NCBI RefSeq assembly: GCF_902459465.1
Contig: NC_047081.1
Coordinates: forward strand, 8,461,883 to 8,525,882
Length of the DNA stretch: 64,000 nt
Direction: 5' to 3'
Origin: Asterias rubens
Lineage: Eukaryota > Echinodermata > Asteroidea > Forcipulatida > Asteriidae
Part shown: positions 29,101 to 34,512 of the stretch, one piece after another
Layout of the letters: the number at the start of each line of letters is the position of its first letter
Numbering within the stretch: position 1 is the first letter of the stretch
Notes under the pieces: generated by a model
Databases searched by the model: none
Told to the model about the DNA's origin: nothing
The model's input: only the letters and a program-made list of their open reading frames with translations
Translations under genes and position numbers: made by a program

Positions 29101-32100
29101 TACAAAGTTGTTTCTTCAACGTTATAAAAACTATTGCAAAACTGTGACATATTAGAGGGGTATGCACATTCGATTATTTCTGTTAACAAAGCAGACACAA
29201 AAAGGTCATCGAAAGTCGGTATATTGAGGGACGTCCTCGTTTTGCCAGTTTTGTGCTAACAAACATTTGAGGTTATACAGTCATAAGTTCAAAATGGTCA
29301 AACATCAACGTGTAGAACACCCCTGGCCCCGGGTGACTGACATTGACGGCCCTTTGACATTCAATCACGACACACCGGGTTGTAAATTAACACCCTGTGT
29401 GTATATTTTTTTCATTTTGTTTTACTTGATATACAAGCCAAATGACAGCTCCACATTCACAACAATATTTACTGATATCATAAATTAGGATAGATTATGG
29501 AGTTATTGGCTTACATTGTACAGCTATGCAAACAAAGTGTCCACCCCATATATACCTGGTTCGAGATTTATGCAATTATGGAAACCCGAGCTTAGGAATA
29601 GGACACAATTTCAGAAATCCTGTTTAAGCATAAAAACGTGGCACAGACAATTTGCTTAACAGAAACTGGTTACCAAAGTTTACACTTTTGCAACAGCCGT
29701 CGATTCCACAAAACTCTTCCTACCTAACTTAAGACTAATCTTAGGACGTTAGGACGAGTTCCAACCCTGCACTGTAGCATGCAGACCTTAAGATTAATCC
29801 TAAGTTAGGACGAGTCACTCGTCCTAACTCGAGATAAGACGAGTCCTAACTCTTTGTGAAATCGACCCCCTGGTGCCGCCCTACTCGTTAATTGCTTAGC
29901 AAAGATTGCTAATCAGTATTTCCCGCTTAACAACTTTATGACTTTAAACTGCAGTATTGATGGCCATTTTTAATTAAAATGCTTGGCGGCCACATTTGAA
30001 AGAATTACAATTATAACAAATAAGAAGGCCCTCATCCTCCTCTTTTTGGAGATACCCGGACGATCAACTGGTATTGTTTGTTTACTTGGCCTTAGGGAAT
30101 CTGTTCGTCAAGCTCTTTATAAGACTCACCTTCTGTGTTAATTTTTTATTTCTTGTATGCGCGCTAAGATCTTGTTGGATACTGCAAGCGGCTGCTAAAA
30201 ATGTTCATTGGTAATGCCGGTCCTACTACTTGCCGTCAACTCGCCGACTTGCCGTCAACTCGCCGTCAACTCATTTTCGTGCCGTCAACTCATTAAATTT
30301 ACATGAAAAATCTATAAAAAGGGGGCACGGAAGTGTTAAGTCTGGGCTAAACTACATATTTCTCATGGTTTTCGGTACAAATTCATTCACAAAAACGACT
30401 TTGTGTTGATAAAAAAAAAGTACCAATCATTGACATCTTGGGCCAAGACTAATCATTGTGAAAAAGCAAGATGGCGGCCGACAGTTTTTTGGCTTCGAGA
30501 ATTTTTTTTCACGAGAAAAAAAATCAACTTTTATTCTGAAATATGACCTAAAACTTACGCGAATGCTCTTTGAGCTGATACTTTACAGTTCTATGCTTCT
30601 TTTGTGGATTTTAAATGTATATTGGAGGAGTTGACGGCGAGTTGACGGCGCAAGTGAGTTGACGGCGAGTTGACGGCAAGTAGTAGGACCCGGTAATGCT
30701 ATTCTCTGTGTTTAAGTTATGGTGAGAAATGTTGTATTAAGTATTATGATTGTAAGAGGTTTTGTATCAAGTATTATGCTGTGTTTTGTTATGGCAGAAG
30801 TTGTTCACTGCACAGAAGGATATGTATGTTTAAAACAAAACAAAATGTTTACAAAATACTTATATGAACGAATTCAAACTTAATCCGAGTCGGTTGTTGT
30901 TTTCATATAATATTATTGCTTCATACTGTCTCTAAAAAGTGGGCAAGGCGTGACTTTGGAGATTTTTGGGAATTAGCATGATGTTGATCAGGGCCCAAAA
31001 AGCTGTTTAAGCAGAAAATACTGATTGACAGTTTTCTTTTCTAAGCAAAAACCGAGTGGGGCACCAGTCACAACATTGTCAACTTGGTGTAATTTTGGCT
31101 GGTAACCTGGTTCTGTTTAGCAATACTTTCTGTGATTAGCACGTTTTGTGTGCTTATGGGCTTAGTGGAATTGGGCCCTGGTGCCGTTTTCACAAAGAGC
31201 CAAGGTTGATCTTAAAGACAGTGGACACTATTGGTAGTTGTCAAAGACTTGTCTTCACAGTGGGTGTATCTCAACATATGCATAAAATAACAAACCTGTG
31301 AAAATTGAGCTCAATCGGTCGTCGAATTTGCGAGATAATAATGAAAGAAAAAAACACCCTTGTCACACGAAGTTGTGTGCTTTCTGATGCTTGATTTCGA
31401 GACCTCAAATTATTCTAAACTTGAGGTCTCGAAATCAAATTGGTGGAAAATTACTTCTTTCTCGAAAACTACGTCACTTCAGAGGGAGCTGTTTCTCACA
31501 ATGTTTTATACCATCAACCTCTCCCCATTACTCGTAACCAAGAAAGGTTTTATGATGATAATTATTTTGAGTGATTACCAATAGTGTCCACTGCCTTTAA
31601 CTGCAAATCAATCGTATAGTTGCTGTAAGTAAAGTGTGATGTCACAATACAAATCGCTGTGGTAATACTGACAATTTTGTCTTGCGATGAAATCGGCTCC
31701 TGATGGGGAGGTTTCGGGTCTGGTTTTACAAACTAAAAAACCGTATTCAACAAAACCATAACCATGTCTAGATGGGGTGTGTATTTAAACACATCACATT
31801 GAACCCCAACCACGTGGGTGTTCTTCAATATCCTAATTTTTGAACGCTTTGACCCATTTCATTTCTGCGTAGTAGCAGAAACAAGGCTAGCCATTTCCCC
31901 GGTTTTACCTACCTCCATGGTTTTACAAACCAACACCGAATCCACCAAAACCATTAAGGAATATGGATTTTGAACATAGCACATTCAACACCAACCACAT
32001 GACGTGGGTGTTCTTCAATATCCTTAATATTTTAATGTTGTGCACTTGACCGATTTCATGTCCGCGTGGTCAAAACAAGGCTATCCATTTCCTTAGGTTT

Positions 32101-32504
32101 TAACAAACCAAAACCGAATTCACAAAAACCATAATCATTATGGGATATGGATTTAAAACACAATCATTGCAGTAGATTGAACACCCACGTACCCTATTAA
32201 TTTTCCATGTATACTTTTGACCGATTTCATTTCTGCCTAAAGTCAAAGCAAGCAATTTTCCCCGTTGACACATTTAAATAACATTATTATTAGATCAAAA
32301 ACTTCAAGACTAATTCAATTGTCACAAACACATCACATTGACCCCAGCCTCTCCTCCCCGCCCGAACCCGTTCTGATTGTGACGTCATTTACATGTTTGA
32401 TGGGAAAAGGCAACGGACCAAAAGGTAAAGCAACGGTTGTTTTCGTATTCGTGAAAGTATTTTTGTATTTATTGAGTGTAACAAATAGTTTCGACCCTGG
32501 CAGC

Positions 32505-32537
<33 letters not shown>

Positions 32538-33006
32538 GAATTATTGATAATAATTACTTGTAGTTCCCCTTGTGGAATAGCAATAAACTACTGACATCCA
32601 TGCCCCCTTCCATCAAAATGGGGTCAGACTTATTTCCCCCAACAACCATCAATCCAAGTTCAAGCCCTCTGGCTTGATCGAAAAACAAGCTGATGCAACA
32701 AAACAGTTTAGCGAGAATTAGTAAACAAACAAAAACACAAGCTCATCCCTCACCCGCTTTACATGGATCTGCAAAATCCTCGTCTTTAAAACTGGACTCC
32801 CAGTAGAATGTCTTCCCATCTCCCTTGTGTCCTCCTTTGTTGCCTTCTTCGTCAACCTCCTTGGGGTGATGGTGCCGAGTTAACTTTACCTTATCATCCG
32901 TGGAGTCGTGTGCATCGCTCGACCGAACATGAAGCAAGCACAGCCCAAGAACGGTAACGAAAAACGTCCGATAAAGATACTGGGTTAAGATTTGTTGTTT
33001 CACCAT
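735..33006 (-). CDS. BMP1: BMP1/tolloid-like astacin metalloproteinase, N-terminal six exons (gene span, partial)
   Basis: Secreted zinc endopeptidase of the BMP1/tolloid family. Known members cut procollagens and the BMP antagonist chordin in the extracellular space. Coding exons on the minus strand, in order: 33006-32754, 23737-23483, 11230-11096, 10460-10337, 7633-7455 and 974-735. All junctions are GT-AG and the phases close (1,1,1,2,1,1), giving 395 codons. Visible are a signal peptide (about residues 1-30), a [13 protein letters not shown] prodomain motif typical of tolloids, a furin-type RSTR site at 187-190, the zinc site [11 protein letters not shown] (H285, E286, H289, H295), the tolloid-type Cys-Cys loop (257-258) and the Met-turn SIMHY (M342, Y344). 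The CUB and EGF exons should lie left of base 1. The start at 33006 precedes the hydrophobic leader and has A at -3 and G at +4. BMP1 versus TLL1 naming cannot be settled here. Confidence 0.93.
1266..1626. mobile_element. Family A inverted-repeat element, diverged copy
   Basis: Bounded by TTAA (1266-1269 and 1623-1626), with ends resembling CTGAACACTGTTGGTAATT and AATTACCAAAAGGTGTCCA. The right TTAA is shared with the next element. Confidence 0.75.
1623..2010. mobile_element. Family A inverted-repeat element, near full length
   Basis: Starts TTAAAGGCAGTGGACACTAT and ends with the inverse. It contains the family's central palindrome TTTCGAGACCTCA..TGAGGTCTCGAAA (about 1788-1828). About 388 bp, non-coding. 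Confidence 0.9.
2146..2175. repeat. (CAAT)n microsatellite
   Basis: Seven or more CAAT units in tandem. Confidence 0.95.
2760..3023. mobile_element. Family C element, partial
   Basis: Carries the family C hallmarks: CTCATTTCTCAAAAACTAC-like sequence, a CAGCACCTCAGCAAGTAA segment, and the end GTACCCAAAATCCTTTAA. The left boundary is unclear. Confidence 0.6.
3874..4325. mobile_element. Family A element, interrupted
   Basis: TTAA-bounded copy (3874-3877, 4322-4325) with recognisable ends CATGGACACCTTGGTAATTAC and inverse. A separate foldback element (3991-4122) is inserted in its middle. Confidence 0.75.
3991..4122. mobile_element. Foldback MITE nested in family A copy
   Basis: The arms AGCCGATTTCACGAAACTT and AAGTTTGAAATCGGCT continue inward through GACGCAACTGCGTTAGTCCA and its inverse. 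132 bp and non-coding. Confidence 0.8.
4538..4656. mobile_element. Foldback MITE, about 119 bp
   Basis: Left arm TATGCATGAGGTACGTCA..AGGCTATGGGCGC, right arm GCGCCCATAGCCT..TGACGTCATGCATA. It ends a few bases before the next family A copy. Confidence 0.75.
4662..5049. mobile_element. Family A element, near full length
   Basis: TTAA at 4662-4665 and 5046-5049. Inverted ends AGACAGTGGACACTGTTGG and CCAATAGTGTCCAGTGTCT. The central palindrome TTTCGAGACCTC..GAGGTCTCGAAA is intact. Confidence 0.9.
5153..5517. mobile_element. Family B element
   Basis: Starts TTAAAGCCATTAGACACTTT and ends ATAATGGCTTAA. Internal hallmarks: GGCTCAATCGGTCATCGGAG, CCCACCCTTGTTTCC and GTCTTTCACCATTACCTTCT. The right TTAA is shared with a family C copy. 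Confidence 0.85.
5514..5840. mobile_element. Family C element, diverged
   Basis: TTAA at both ends (5514-5517 shared with the family B copy, and 5837-5840). Contains AGACGAACATTATTTCCGTG and CTGCAGCACATCAGCAAGTA, and ends GTACCCAAGCCCT. Confidence 0.75.
5841..6915. other. Tolloid-like intron 5, mostly unassigned stretch
   Basis: Apart from the family F element at 6216-6385 I recognise no gene or named repeat. The stretch 5845-6215 is relatively GC-rich, unique-looking sequence without a convincing exon. Confidence 0.5.
6216..6385. mobile_element. Family F foldback element (CCTAACTTAGGA type)
   Basis: Ends GTCGATTTCACCAAACTCTTCC and the inverse-like GTCGTGAAACAAGC. The interior is rich in TAGGACGAGTTACT and its inverse. 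Related copies lie at 23.2, 23.9, 24.1 and 29.7 kb. Confidence 0.7.
6915..7375. mobile_element. Family C element with extra central palindrome
   Basis: The long inverted halves ATGAGTAAAACAAGTCAC and TTTTACTCATTTCTCAAAAAC flank ATTTTCGTCTCAGGAAGACGA and a small palindrome ATTAACCCAGTTATG..CATAACTGGTTAA. The right end ATAGACCCTTTAA is close to exon 5. The left limit is approximate. Confidence 0.65.
7455..7633 (-). CDS. BMP1: Tolloid-like exon 5: zinc-binding active site
   Basis: Encodes the vicinal-cysteine loop CCSF (257-260), the [12 protein letters not shown] segment and the astacin zinc signature [13 protein letters not shown] (from residue 285), followed by [12 protein letters not shown]. 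All three zinc histidines and the catalytic Glu286 are present, so the enzyme is predicted active. Acceptor ctcaag after a pyrimidine run, donor gtataa. Confidence 0.95.
7750..8107. mobile_element. Family D inverted-repeat element, older copy
   Basis: Ends GCCTTGGATCGGTCGAGTTGG and CGACCGATCCAAGGCAACGTG. The centre is a long palindrome (about 7880-7945) with ACTAACACGGTCAGCCATTT and its inverse around GGAGTCAAA..TTTGACTCC. The better preserved copy is at 28.4 kb. Confidence 0.75.
8172..8508. mobile_element. Family A element, eroded
   Basis: Still shows ACACTGGACACTTTTCGTAATTC, CAACAAGGGTGTTTTT, CGACGACCAATTGAG and GATACACCAAGTAAGAAGAC. The flanking TTAA is lost. Confidence 0.65.
8509..9199. 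other. Tolloid-like intron 4, unassigned
   Basis: Contains an imperfect (GATT)n tract at about 8757-8793. I see no exon, RNA gene or named repeat in the rest. Confidence 0.5.
9200..9300. mobile_element. Foldback MITE, 101 bp
   Basis: Arms GGTTCAAAACTCTCCTG..TAGACCGC and GCGGTCTA..CAGGAGAGTCTTGAACC form an almost complete hairpin. Confidence 0.8.
9301..9975. other. Tolloid-like intron 4, unassigned
   Basis: Unique-looking sequence between exons 5 and 4, with several short open frames on both strands that I do not recognise. No splice-bounded exon is evident. Confidence 0.45.
9976..10146. mobile_element. Probable foldback element
   Basis: Terminal inverted sequence AGACCTTATGCACATGACGTC and GACGTCAATGCATAAGGTCT. 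The interior holds AAGATGGCGG, a YY1-like motif. Only the outer 20 bp are clearly inverted. Confidence 0.55.
10337..10460 (-). CDS. BMP1: Tolloid-like exon 4: astacin domain
   Basis: Encodes residues 215-255 plus two bases of codon 256. The reading [15 protein letters not shown] continues the exon 3 sequence as in BMP1. It carries the domain cysteines in YTCITF and YRSCG. Acceptor ttttag, donor gtaagc, phase 2. Confidence 0.92.
10461..11095. other. Tolloid-like intron 3
   Basis: 635-bp intron, AT-rich near exon 3. I see no recognised repeat or RNA. Confidence 0.6.
11096..11230 (-). CDS. BMP1: Tolloid-like exon 3: propeptide cleavage site and start of protease domain
   Basis: Encodes residues 170-214. 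An acidic run ([11 protein letters not shown]) precedes the furin-type site RSTR (187-190). The mature enzyme would begin [11 protein letters not shown], matching the BMP1 consensus start of the astacin domain, and continues to IIDGNFT, a likely N-glycosylation site. Acceptor tttcag, donor gtaaca. Confidence 0.9.
11368..11500 (+). mobile_element. tRNA-like SINE fragment, type 2
   Basis: Contains CAGTTGGTAGAGGGCCGGCACG and a B-box-like GGTTCAAATCCCG. It shares CTTCTGACTGG and the tRNA-like core with copies at 14.97 and 54.13 kb, so it is a dispersed element rather than a tRNA gene. Confidence 0.6.
11757..11908. mobile_element. Family G MITE with TA target duplication
   Basis: Terminal inverted repeats TAGACCTTTTCGCAAATA and TATTTGCGAAAAGGTCTA, with TA directly outside each end (11755-11756, 11909-11910). 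152 bp, non-coding, mariner-like target. Confidence 0.85.
12212..12577. mobile_element. Family A element, reverse orientation
   Basis: TTAA at both ends (12212-12215, 12574-12577). AGGCACTGGACACCTTGGGT and CAACAGTGTCCAGTGCCT are inverted ends. The central palindrome is eroded. Confidence 0.85.
12840..13174. mobile_element. Family C element, diverged
   Basis: Contains GTAGAAGTTTCAGCTTCATTA, CTCATTTCTCAAAACAACAG, AGCACCTCAGCAAGAG and GTACCCAAAACCT, in the same order as other family C copies. Confidence 0.65.
13384..13517. mobile_element. Foldback MITE, about 134 bp
   Basis: Arms GAGTCCTAGTCTTGGTGCAAG and CTTGCGCCAAGACTAGTCGA in inverse orientation around a short centre. Confidence 0.7.
13776..14156. 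mobile_element. Family A element
   Basis: TTAA 13776-13779 and 14153-14156. Central palindrome TTTCGAGACCTCAGATTTAG..GAGGTCTCGAAA present. The right TTAA is shared with the following family C copy. Confidence 0.9.
14153..14467. mobile_element. Family C element
   Basis: TTAAAGGGTTTGGGCACTC at the left and CAAAACCTTTTAA at the right. The interior has TGTAGCTTTTGAGAAATGAG and CACAGGTTTACAATAAACTG. Confidence 0.8.
14468..14960. other. Tolloid-like intron 2, unassigned
   Basis: No exon or named repeat recognised. Confidence 0.45.
14970..15075 (+). mobile_element. tRNA-like SINE fragment, type 2
   Basis: GCTTCTGACTGGGTATCACC, then CTTCAGTTGGCATAGAGCACC and a weak B box AAGTTCAAACCCCACCC. Same arrangement as the copies at 11.4 and 54.1 kb. 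Confidence 0.6.
15128..15220. mobile_element. Family A element, right-end fragment
   Basis: Only the terminal 90 bp: TTCTCACAATGTTTTATACC through GTGTCCACTGCCTTTAA. Confidence 0.8.
15221..15771. other. Tolloid-like intron 2, unassigned
   Basis: Unique-looking stretch. No exon or repeat recognised. Confidence 0.45.
15772..16133. mobile_element. Family C element, best preserved copy
   Basis: TTAAAGGGTCTATGCAACTT to AAATCCTTTAA. The long inverted halves meet at AATTTTCGTCTAATGAGACGAAAATT. The right TTAA (16130-16133) is shared with the next element. Confidence 0.9.
16130..16519. mobile_element. Family A element, reverse orientation
   Basis: TTAA at both ends. GATTTCGAGACCTCAAACTC..GAGGTCTCGAAATC palindrome intact near 16316-16358. 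Confidence 0.9.
17110..17442. mobile_element. Family A element, old and eroded
   Basis: GAAACTTACTTTTACTGGTAA, AGAAAGAGGCAAATTTTCACC, TTATCTTGCAACTTCTATGACC and GATACACCAAGTGATAA follow the family order with many substitutions. Confidence 0.6.
17443..19394. other. Tolloid-like intron 2, unassigned 2-kb stretch
   Basis: The largest stretch of the window in which I find neither exon nor named repeat. A short direct/inverted play on CTACCTCCATGGTTTA occurs at about 18118-18176. Confidence 0.45.
19395..19582. mobile_element. Family A fragment
   Basis: TGTGGACACAGGGTG, TTGTGTGCTTTCAG and AGTACCAATAGTTTACAGTGCC mark a truncated copy. Confidence 0.55.
19588..19965. mobile_element. Family A element, reverse orientation
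   Basis: AGACACTGGACACTATTGG at the left. TTAA present at 19962-19965, lost at the left. ATTCGAGACCTCGG marks the half-eroded centre. Confidence 0.85.
20150..20209. repeat. Near-perfect 29-bp inverted repeat with 2-nt loop
   Basis: CGACATGGGCATTTGAATTA.. at 20150-20178 is matched by its complement at 20181-20209 with a single mismatch. The two arms are separated only by TT. Confidence 0.9.
20280..20460 (-). repeat. Dispersed repeat H, reverse copy
   Basis: CCATCTTGGTCACGTTCCTCG, AATAATCATCTTGCAATTAG, GGAACCAGACTATTTTGTTCC and TAACATTGATATCAATGGGAG. The complement recurs at 25.2-25.56 kb, interrupted there by an insertion. Confidence 0.75.
20461..21990. other. Tolloid-like intron 2, unassigned
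   Basis: No exon recognised. The interval 21170-21245 resembles the end of a family E element (TGTGCTTAAGCAACTCTATG, AATTGGGCCC). The rest is unassigned. Confidence 0.45.
21996..22240. repeat. 122-bp tandem duplication at the left end of a family A copy
   Basis: ACATCGCGACATGGCTTATAA at 21996 recurs as ACATCACGACATGTCTTATAA at 22118. Each is followed by AGGCACTGGGCACCTTTGG and the first 70 bp of family A. The unit therefore includes flanking DNA. Confidence 0.8.
22133..22508. mobile_element. Family A element
   Basis: AGGCACTGGGCACCTTTGG to GACAATTGCCAATAGTAC. One arm of the central palindrome (ATTCGAGACCTCAG) remains. The right TTAA is lost. Confidence 0.75.
22675..22902. mobile_element. 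Family E foldback element
   Basis: Ends GGGCCTAATTTCATAGAGCTG and CAGCTCTAGGAAATTGGGCCC, with CTAAGCACAAAAATTTGCTTAGC inside each arm. Related to copies at 31.0, 47.25 and 48.9 kb. Confidence 0.8.
23180..23320. mobile_element. Family F element
   Basis: GTTAGGACGCATTGAACCCATC, AGTTACTCGTCCTAACTCGAG and GTTTCGTGTAATCGGCTGC. Close to the copy at 6.2 kb. Confidence 0.6.
23483..23737 (-). CDS. BMP1: Tolloid-like exon 2: charged prodomain segment
   Basis: Encodes residues 85-169. It opens with [14 protein letters not shown], matching the tolloid prodomain signature. It then becomes an extremely Lys/Arg/Glu-rich, probably helical segment of about 60 residues before NLQTIQIIE. Acceptor ttcacag, donor gtaagc, phase 1 at both ends. 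The charged segment makes this prodomain longer than the vertebrate one of about 120 residues. Confidence 0.88.
23874..24008. mobile_element. Family F element
   Basis: GGTTGATTTCATAAAAAGTAG, TTTTCCTAACTTAGGACTAG, CCTAACTCTTTGTGAAATCGG. Confidence 0.75.
24040..24183. mobile_element. Family F element
   Basis: CTCGAGTTAGGACAAGTTAC, CCTAACTTAGGACTAG and CCTAACTCTTTGTGAAATCG. Second of two direct copies about 40 bp apart. Confidence 0.75.
24184..25190. other. Tolloid-like intron 1, unassigned, with T/G homopolymers
   Basis: Contains long T and G runs at about 24908-24976. I see no exon. Confidence 0.45.
25195..25565 (+). repeat. Dispersed repeat H, forward copy, interrupted
   Basis: CTCCCATTGGTATCAATGTTA, GAACCAAATAGTCTGGTTCC and, after an insertion, ATTTGAAACGAGGAACATGACC. 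This is the complement of the 20.3-kb copy. Confidence 0.75.
25355..25509 (+). mobile_element. 155-bp retroelement-like insertion with 12-bp target duplication
   Basis: Flanked by AAAATGATTATT on both sides (25343-25354, 25510-25521). It contains GATCGAAACGTCGAGTTG and TTACATGGTGTTACCGCAAAC. A similar unit lies at 39.8-39.93 kb. It looks like a 5'-truncated retroelement tail. The element class is not certain. Confidence 0.75.
25590..26145. other. Tolloid-like intron 1, unassigned
   Basis: No exon or named repeat recognised. Confidence 0.45.
26146..26490. repeat. Diverged tandem duplication, about 170-bp unit
   Basis: The series GGCCATTTTGTTTT, CATAAA/ATACAAAATGCGCA, TCTGGCTCATGGATGTT and GTATACAGCATTA occurs twice (around 26200-26300 and 26370-26470), with a further GTATACAGC at 26151. 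Confidence 0.75.
26995..27139. mobile_element. Family A fragment
   Basis: AAGCACACAAACTTGTG, CCAAGGGTGTTTTTC, CAACTTCGATGACC and ACACCAAGT directly precede the TTAA of a full copy. Confidence 0.65.
27136..27525. mobile_element. Family A element, near full length
   Basis: TTAAAGGCAGTGGACACTAT at the left, with TTAA at 27522-27525. Central palindrome AGAGACCTCAGATTTAG..GAGGTCTCGAAATC. Confidence 0.9.
27526..28396. other. Tolloid-like intron 1, unassigned
   Basis: Short TATATATATA tract near 27571. Otherwise no feature recognised. Confidence 0.45.
28397..28766. mobile_element. Family D element, well preserved
   Basis: TTAAAGGAACACATTGCCTTGG at the left and CAAGGCAACGTGTCCCTTTAA at the right, with central palindrome GCCATTTTGTGGAGTCAAA..TTTGACTCCATAAAATGGC. 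370 bp, TTAA-bounded, non-coding. Confidence 0.9.
28880..29155. mobile_element. Family A element, old and eroded
   Basis: AATAATGACAGAAAAACACCC, TTGTTGCACAAAACTATGC and AGATGCCTGAAAGAC in family A reverse order. Ends are lost. Confidence 0.55.
29697..29870. mobile_element. Family F element
   Basis: CCGTCGATTCCACAAAACTC, CTAACTTAAGACTAATCTTAGG and TAACTCTTTGTGAAATCGACC. Confidence 0.75.
30218..30691. mobile_element. Element with long iterated terminal repeats and 8-bp target duplication
   Basis: Ends CGGTCCTACTACTTGCCGTC and GACGGCAAGTAGTAGGACCC. Flanked by GGTAATGC at 30210-30217 and 30692-30699. The arms contain repeated GCCGTCAACTC units (several per end). The interior has AAGATGGCGGC. 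474 bp, no transposase frame. The 8-bp duplication suggests a hAT-like mobiliser. Confidence 0.88.
30989..31182. mobile_element. Family E foldback element
   Basis: CAGGGCCCAAAAAGCTGTTTAAGC at the left and GCTTATGGGCTTAGTGGAATTGGGCCCTG at the right. Confidence 0.7.
31212..31600. mobile_element. Family A element, reverse orientation
   Basis: TTAA at 31212-31215 and 31597-31600. The palindrome GATTTCGAGACCTCAAATT..GAGGTCTCGAAATC is intact. Confidence 0.92.
31720..32262. repeat. Three-copy tandem repeat, unit about 170-195 bp
   Basis: Copies start near 31721, 31918 and 32093 with GGTTTTACAAACCAAAACCG. Each runs through AAAACCATAA, ATATGGATTT, ACGTGGGTGTTCTTCAATAT (partly lost in copy 3) and GACCGATTTCATTTCTGC. 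It lies 0.5-1 kb inside tolloid intron 1. Confidence 0.82.
32508..32537. repeat. Poly-T tract
   Basis: About 29 consecutive T in tolloid intron 1. Confidence 0.95.
32754..33006 (-). CDS. BMP1: Tolloid-like exon 1: signal peptide and start of prodomain
   Basis: Encodes residues 1-84 plus the first base of codon 85. The hydrophobic core [11 protein letters not shown] at 15-25 makes a signal peptide. It is followed by a His/Lys/Asp/Glu-rich stretch and ends in ADPCKA, the conserved prodomain motif. Donor gtgagg, phase 1. An in-frame ATG lies further upstream (near 33120) but would bury the leader, so the later ATG is preferred. Confidence 0.88.
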
Positions 33007-34373
33007 CTTCAACGAGCCGATGGATAGATGAGAGAAGATACAAGTCACTCGCTCCAAGAAAGATCTTTGAAGTCTACGATGAAGTTGACCGTGTACAGGG
33101 TTGTTACTTAGCCCGTACAATTTGTTGGTGTTAGTCGACCTGACGTGGTGGGTTCCTCGACAAGAAATCGCCCCGTGTACTGCTGCTGGAAGTCTTACGA
33201 TGCACTCGTGGAATGCAAGGTGTTTATATCTTGTTACTCGCTTATCGGAACAGCTGACTAGTTCGTTGGAAACACGGTATTCAAAACATTAGCGGGATGC
33301 CGCACGCGTTGAGGGGTGCTGAACTGATGAACTTTCAACGTTTGCAAGGTTGTGTGGCGAGAATAGTGTAGTTCCTGTGTATCTTAACCAACATCTAGCA
33401 CGCATTGGGTGCTTGTGGTGGTGGCATGGCGAAGTCCATACTCTATCAATCAGCGAACTTAACTAAAGCACGAGCTATGTATAGGCTAGGAGTCTATACC
33501 TACTTGACTGGGATTTAAGCCTTCGTGTTGAGTATTTAACGCAAAGACAAGCTCCAGGCACCTGAGACTTTGTACACAGAACCTTTAGTCTTCTGTGCAG
33601 AAGGGGTGCTAGAGATCTAGGCGTGGTGAAGTCAGCGCGTAGTAGCGTCAGCAACACAATCTTTTGTATGCTAAAGTCAGTTCTCTGTTGAGGCTTAATT
33701 GCGGATTAACACCTTCCTTCGTGACGAGTGTCACTCTTCCTTTAAACACATCAATCCCCACCAACAGCAAGTCTTTTCACAGAGCAGGAACAAGAGTTAT
33801 TAATTATAATCCGATTCAGAAAACGATACGCTACGGTTGTCTGTAACTGAAGAAAAATTTGTCCAAAGCGCAGGGTTTTGTTTTTTTTTGTAACGAAGGA
33901 AGATGGAAGGTGGTTCGAACTTGAAAAAGATCCGACGAGGAAACAAACTATGAATCCGTTAAGAGGAGCTTGGTGACAGGGTTTATGGAACACAGAGCCA
34001 CCGAAGATAGCAGGATTTGTTCGGTACAACCTGTACAGTCAGACATGCATTCTACTCTAGCTGCCAGCAGCACTCCGCACTCACCAAGACTTTGAGAACT
34101 GAATGTCAACTTGATAGCAACACGGAGTGCTAGGTATGTTGCTAGCTGGGGTCCCAGTGGTGGATGTGTGTGGTTTGTGGAAACTACTTTGCTTACGTAG
34201 GTTATCCGGCTGCTTGCCGGCTATGCACACGCTGTCGTTAGATTAGCACTGACAGCTGGGAAAGAGAAGCAAGGCCAAAAAACTCGGAAACTCTTAGTTA
34301 GACTTGCCCTAGGTCGATCGCTTATTTTTGACGCGATGTGCGTGCGGTGATTGTCGAGACGTGGGTTAGCTTT
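33007..34373. other. Upstream region of the tolloid-like gene
   Basis: Should contain the 5' UTR and promoter of the minus-strand gene. It is less AT-rich than the introns and looks unique. I cannot locate a transcription start, TATA box or upstream exon with confidence. Confidence 0.4.
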
Positions 34374-34512
34374 GGGTGCGTTCGTTTAGCTTCCCTGGGT
34401 CGACCCCGGTGTGTGGCGGTTTTTTTTGTGCAGATAATATTACCCACGTTCGTCCTGGAAAAAAACCCACCACACACCGGGGTCGACCCAGGGAAGCTAA
34501 ACGAACGCACCC
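34374..34512. mobile_element. Family I foldback element (GGGTGCGTTCG type)
   Basis: The arms GGGTGCGTTCGTTTAGCTTC and GAAGCTAAACGAACGCACCC continue through CCTGGGTCGACCCCGGTGTG and its inverse. 139 bp. Relatives at 42.69 and 49.6 kb. Confidence 0.9.
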
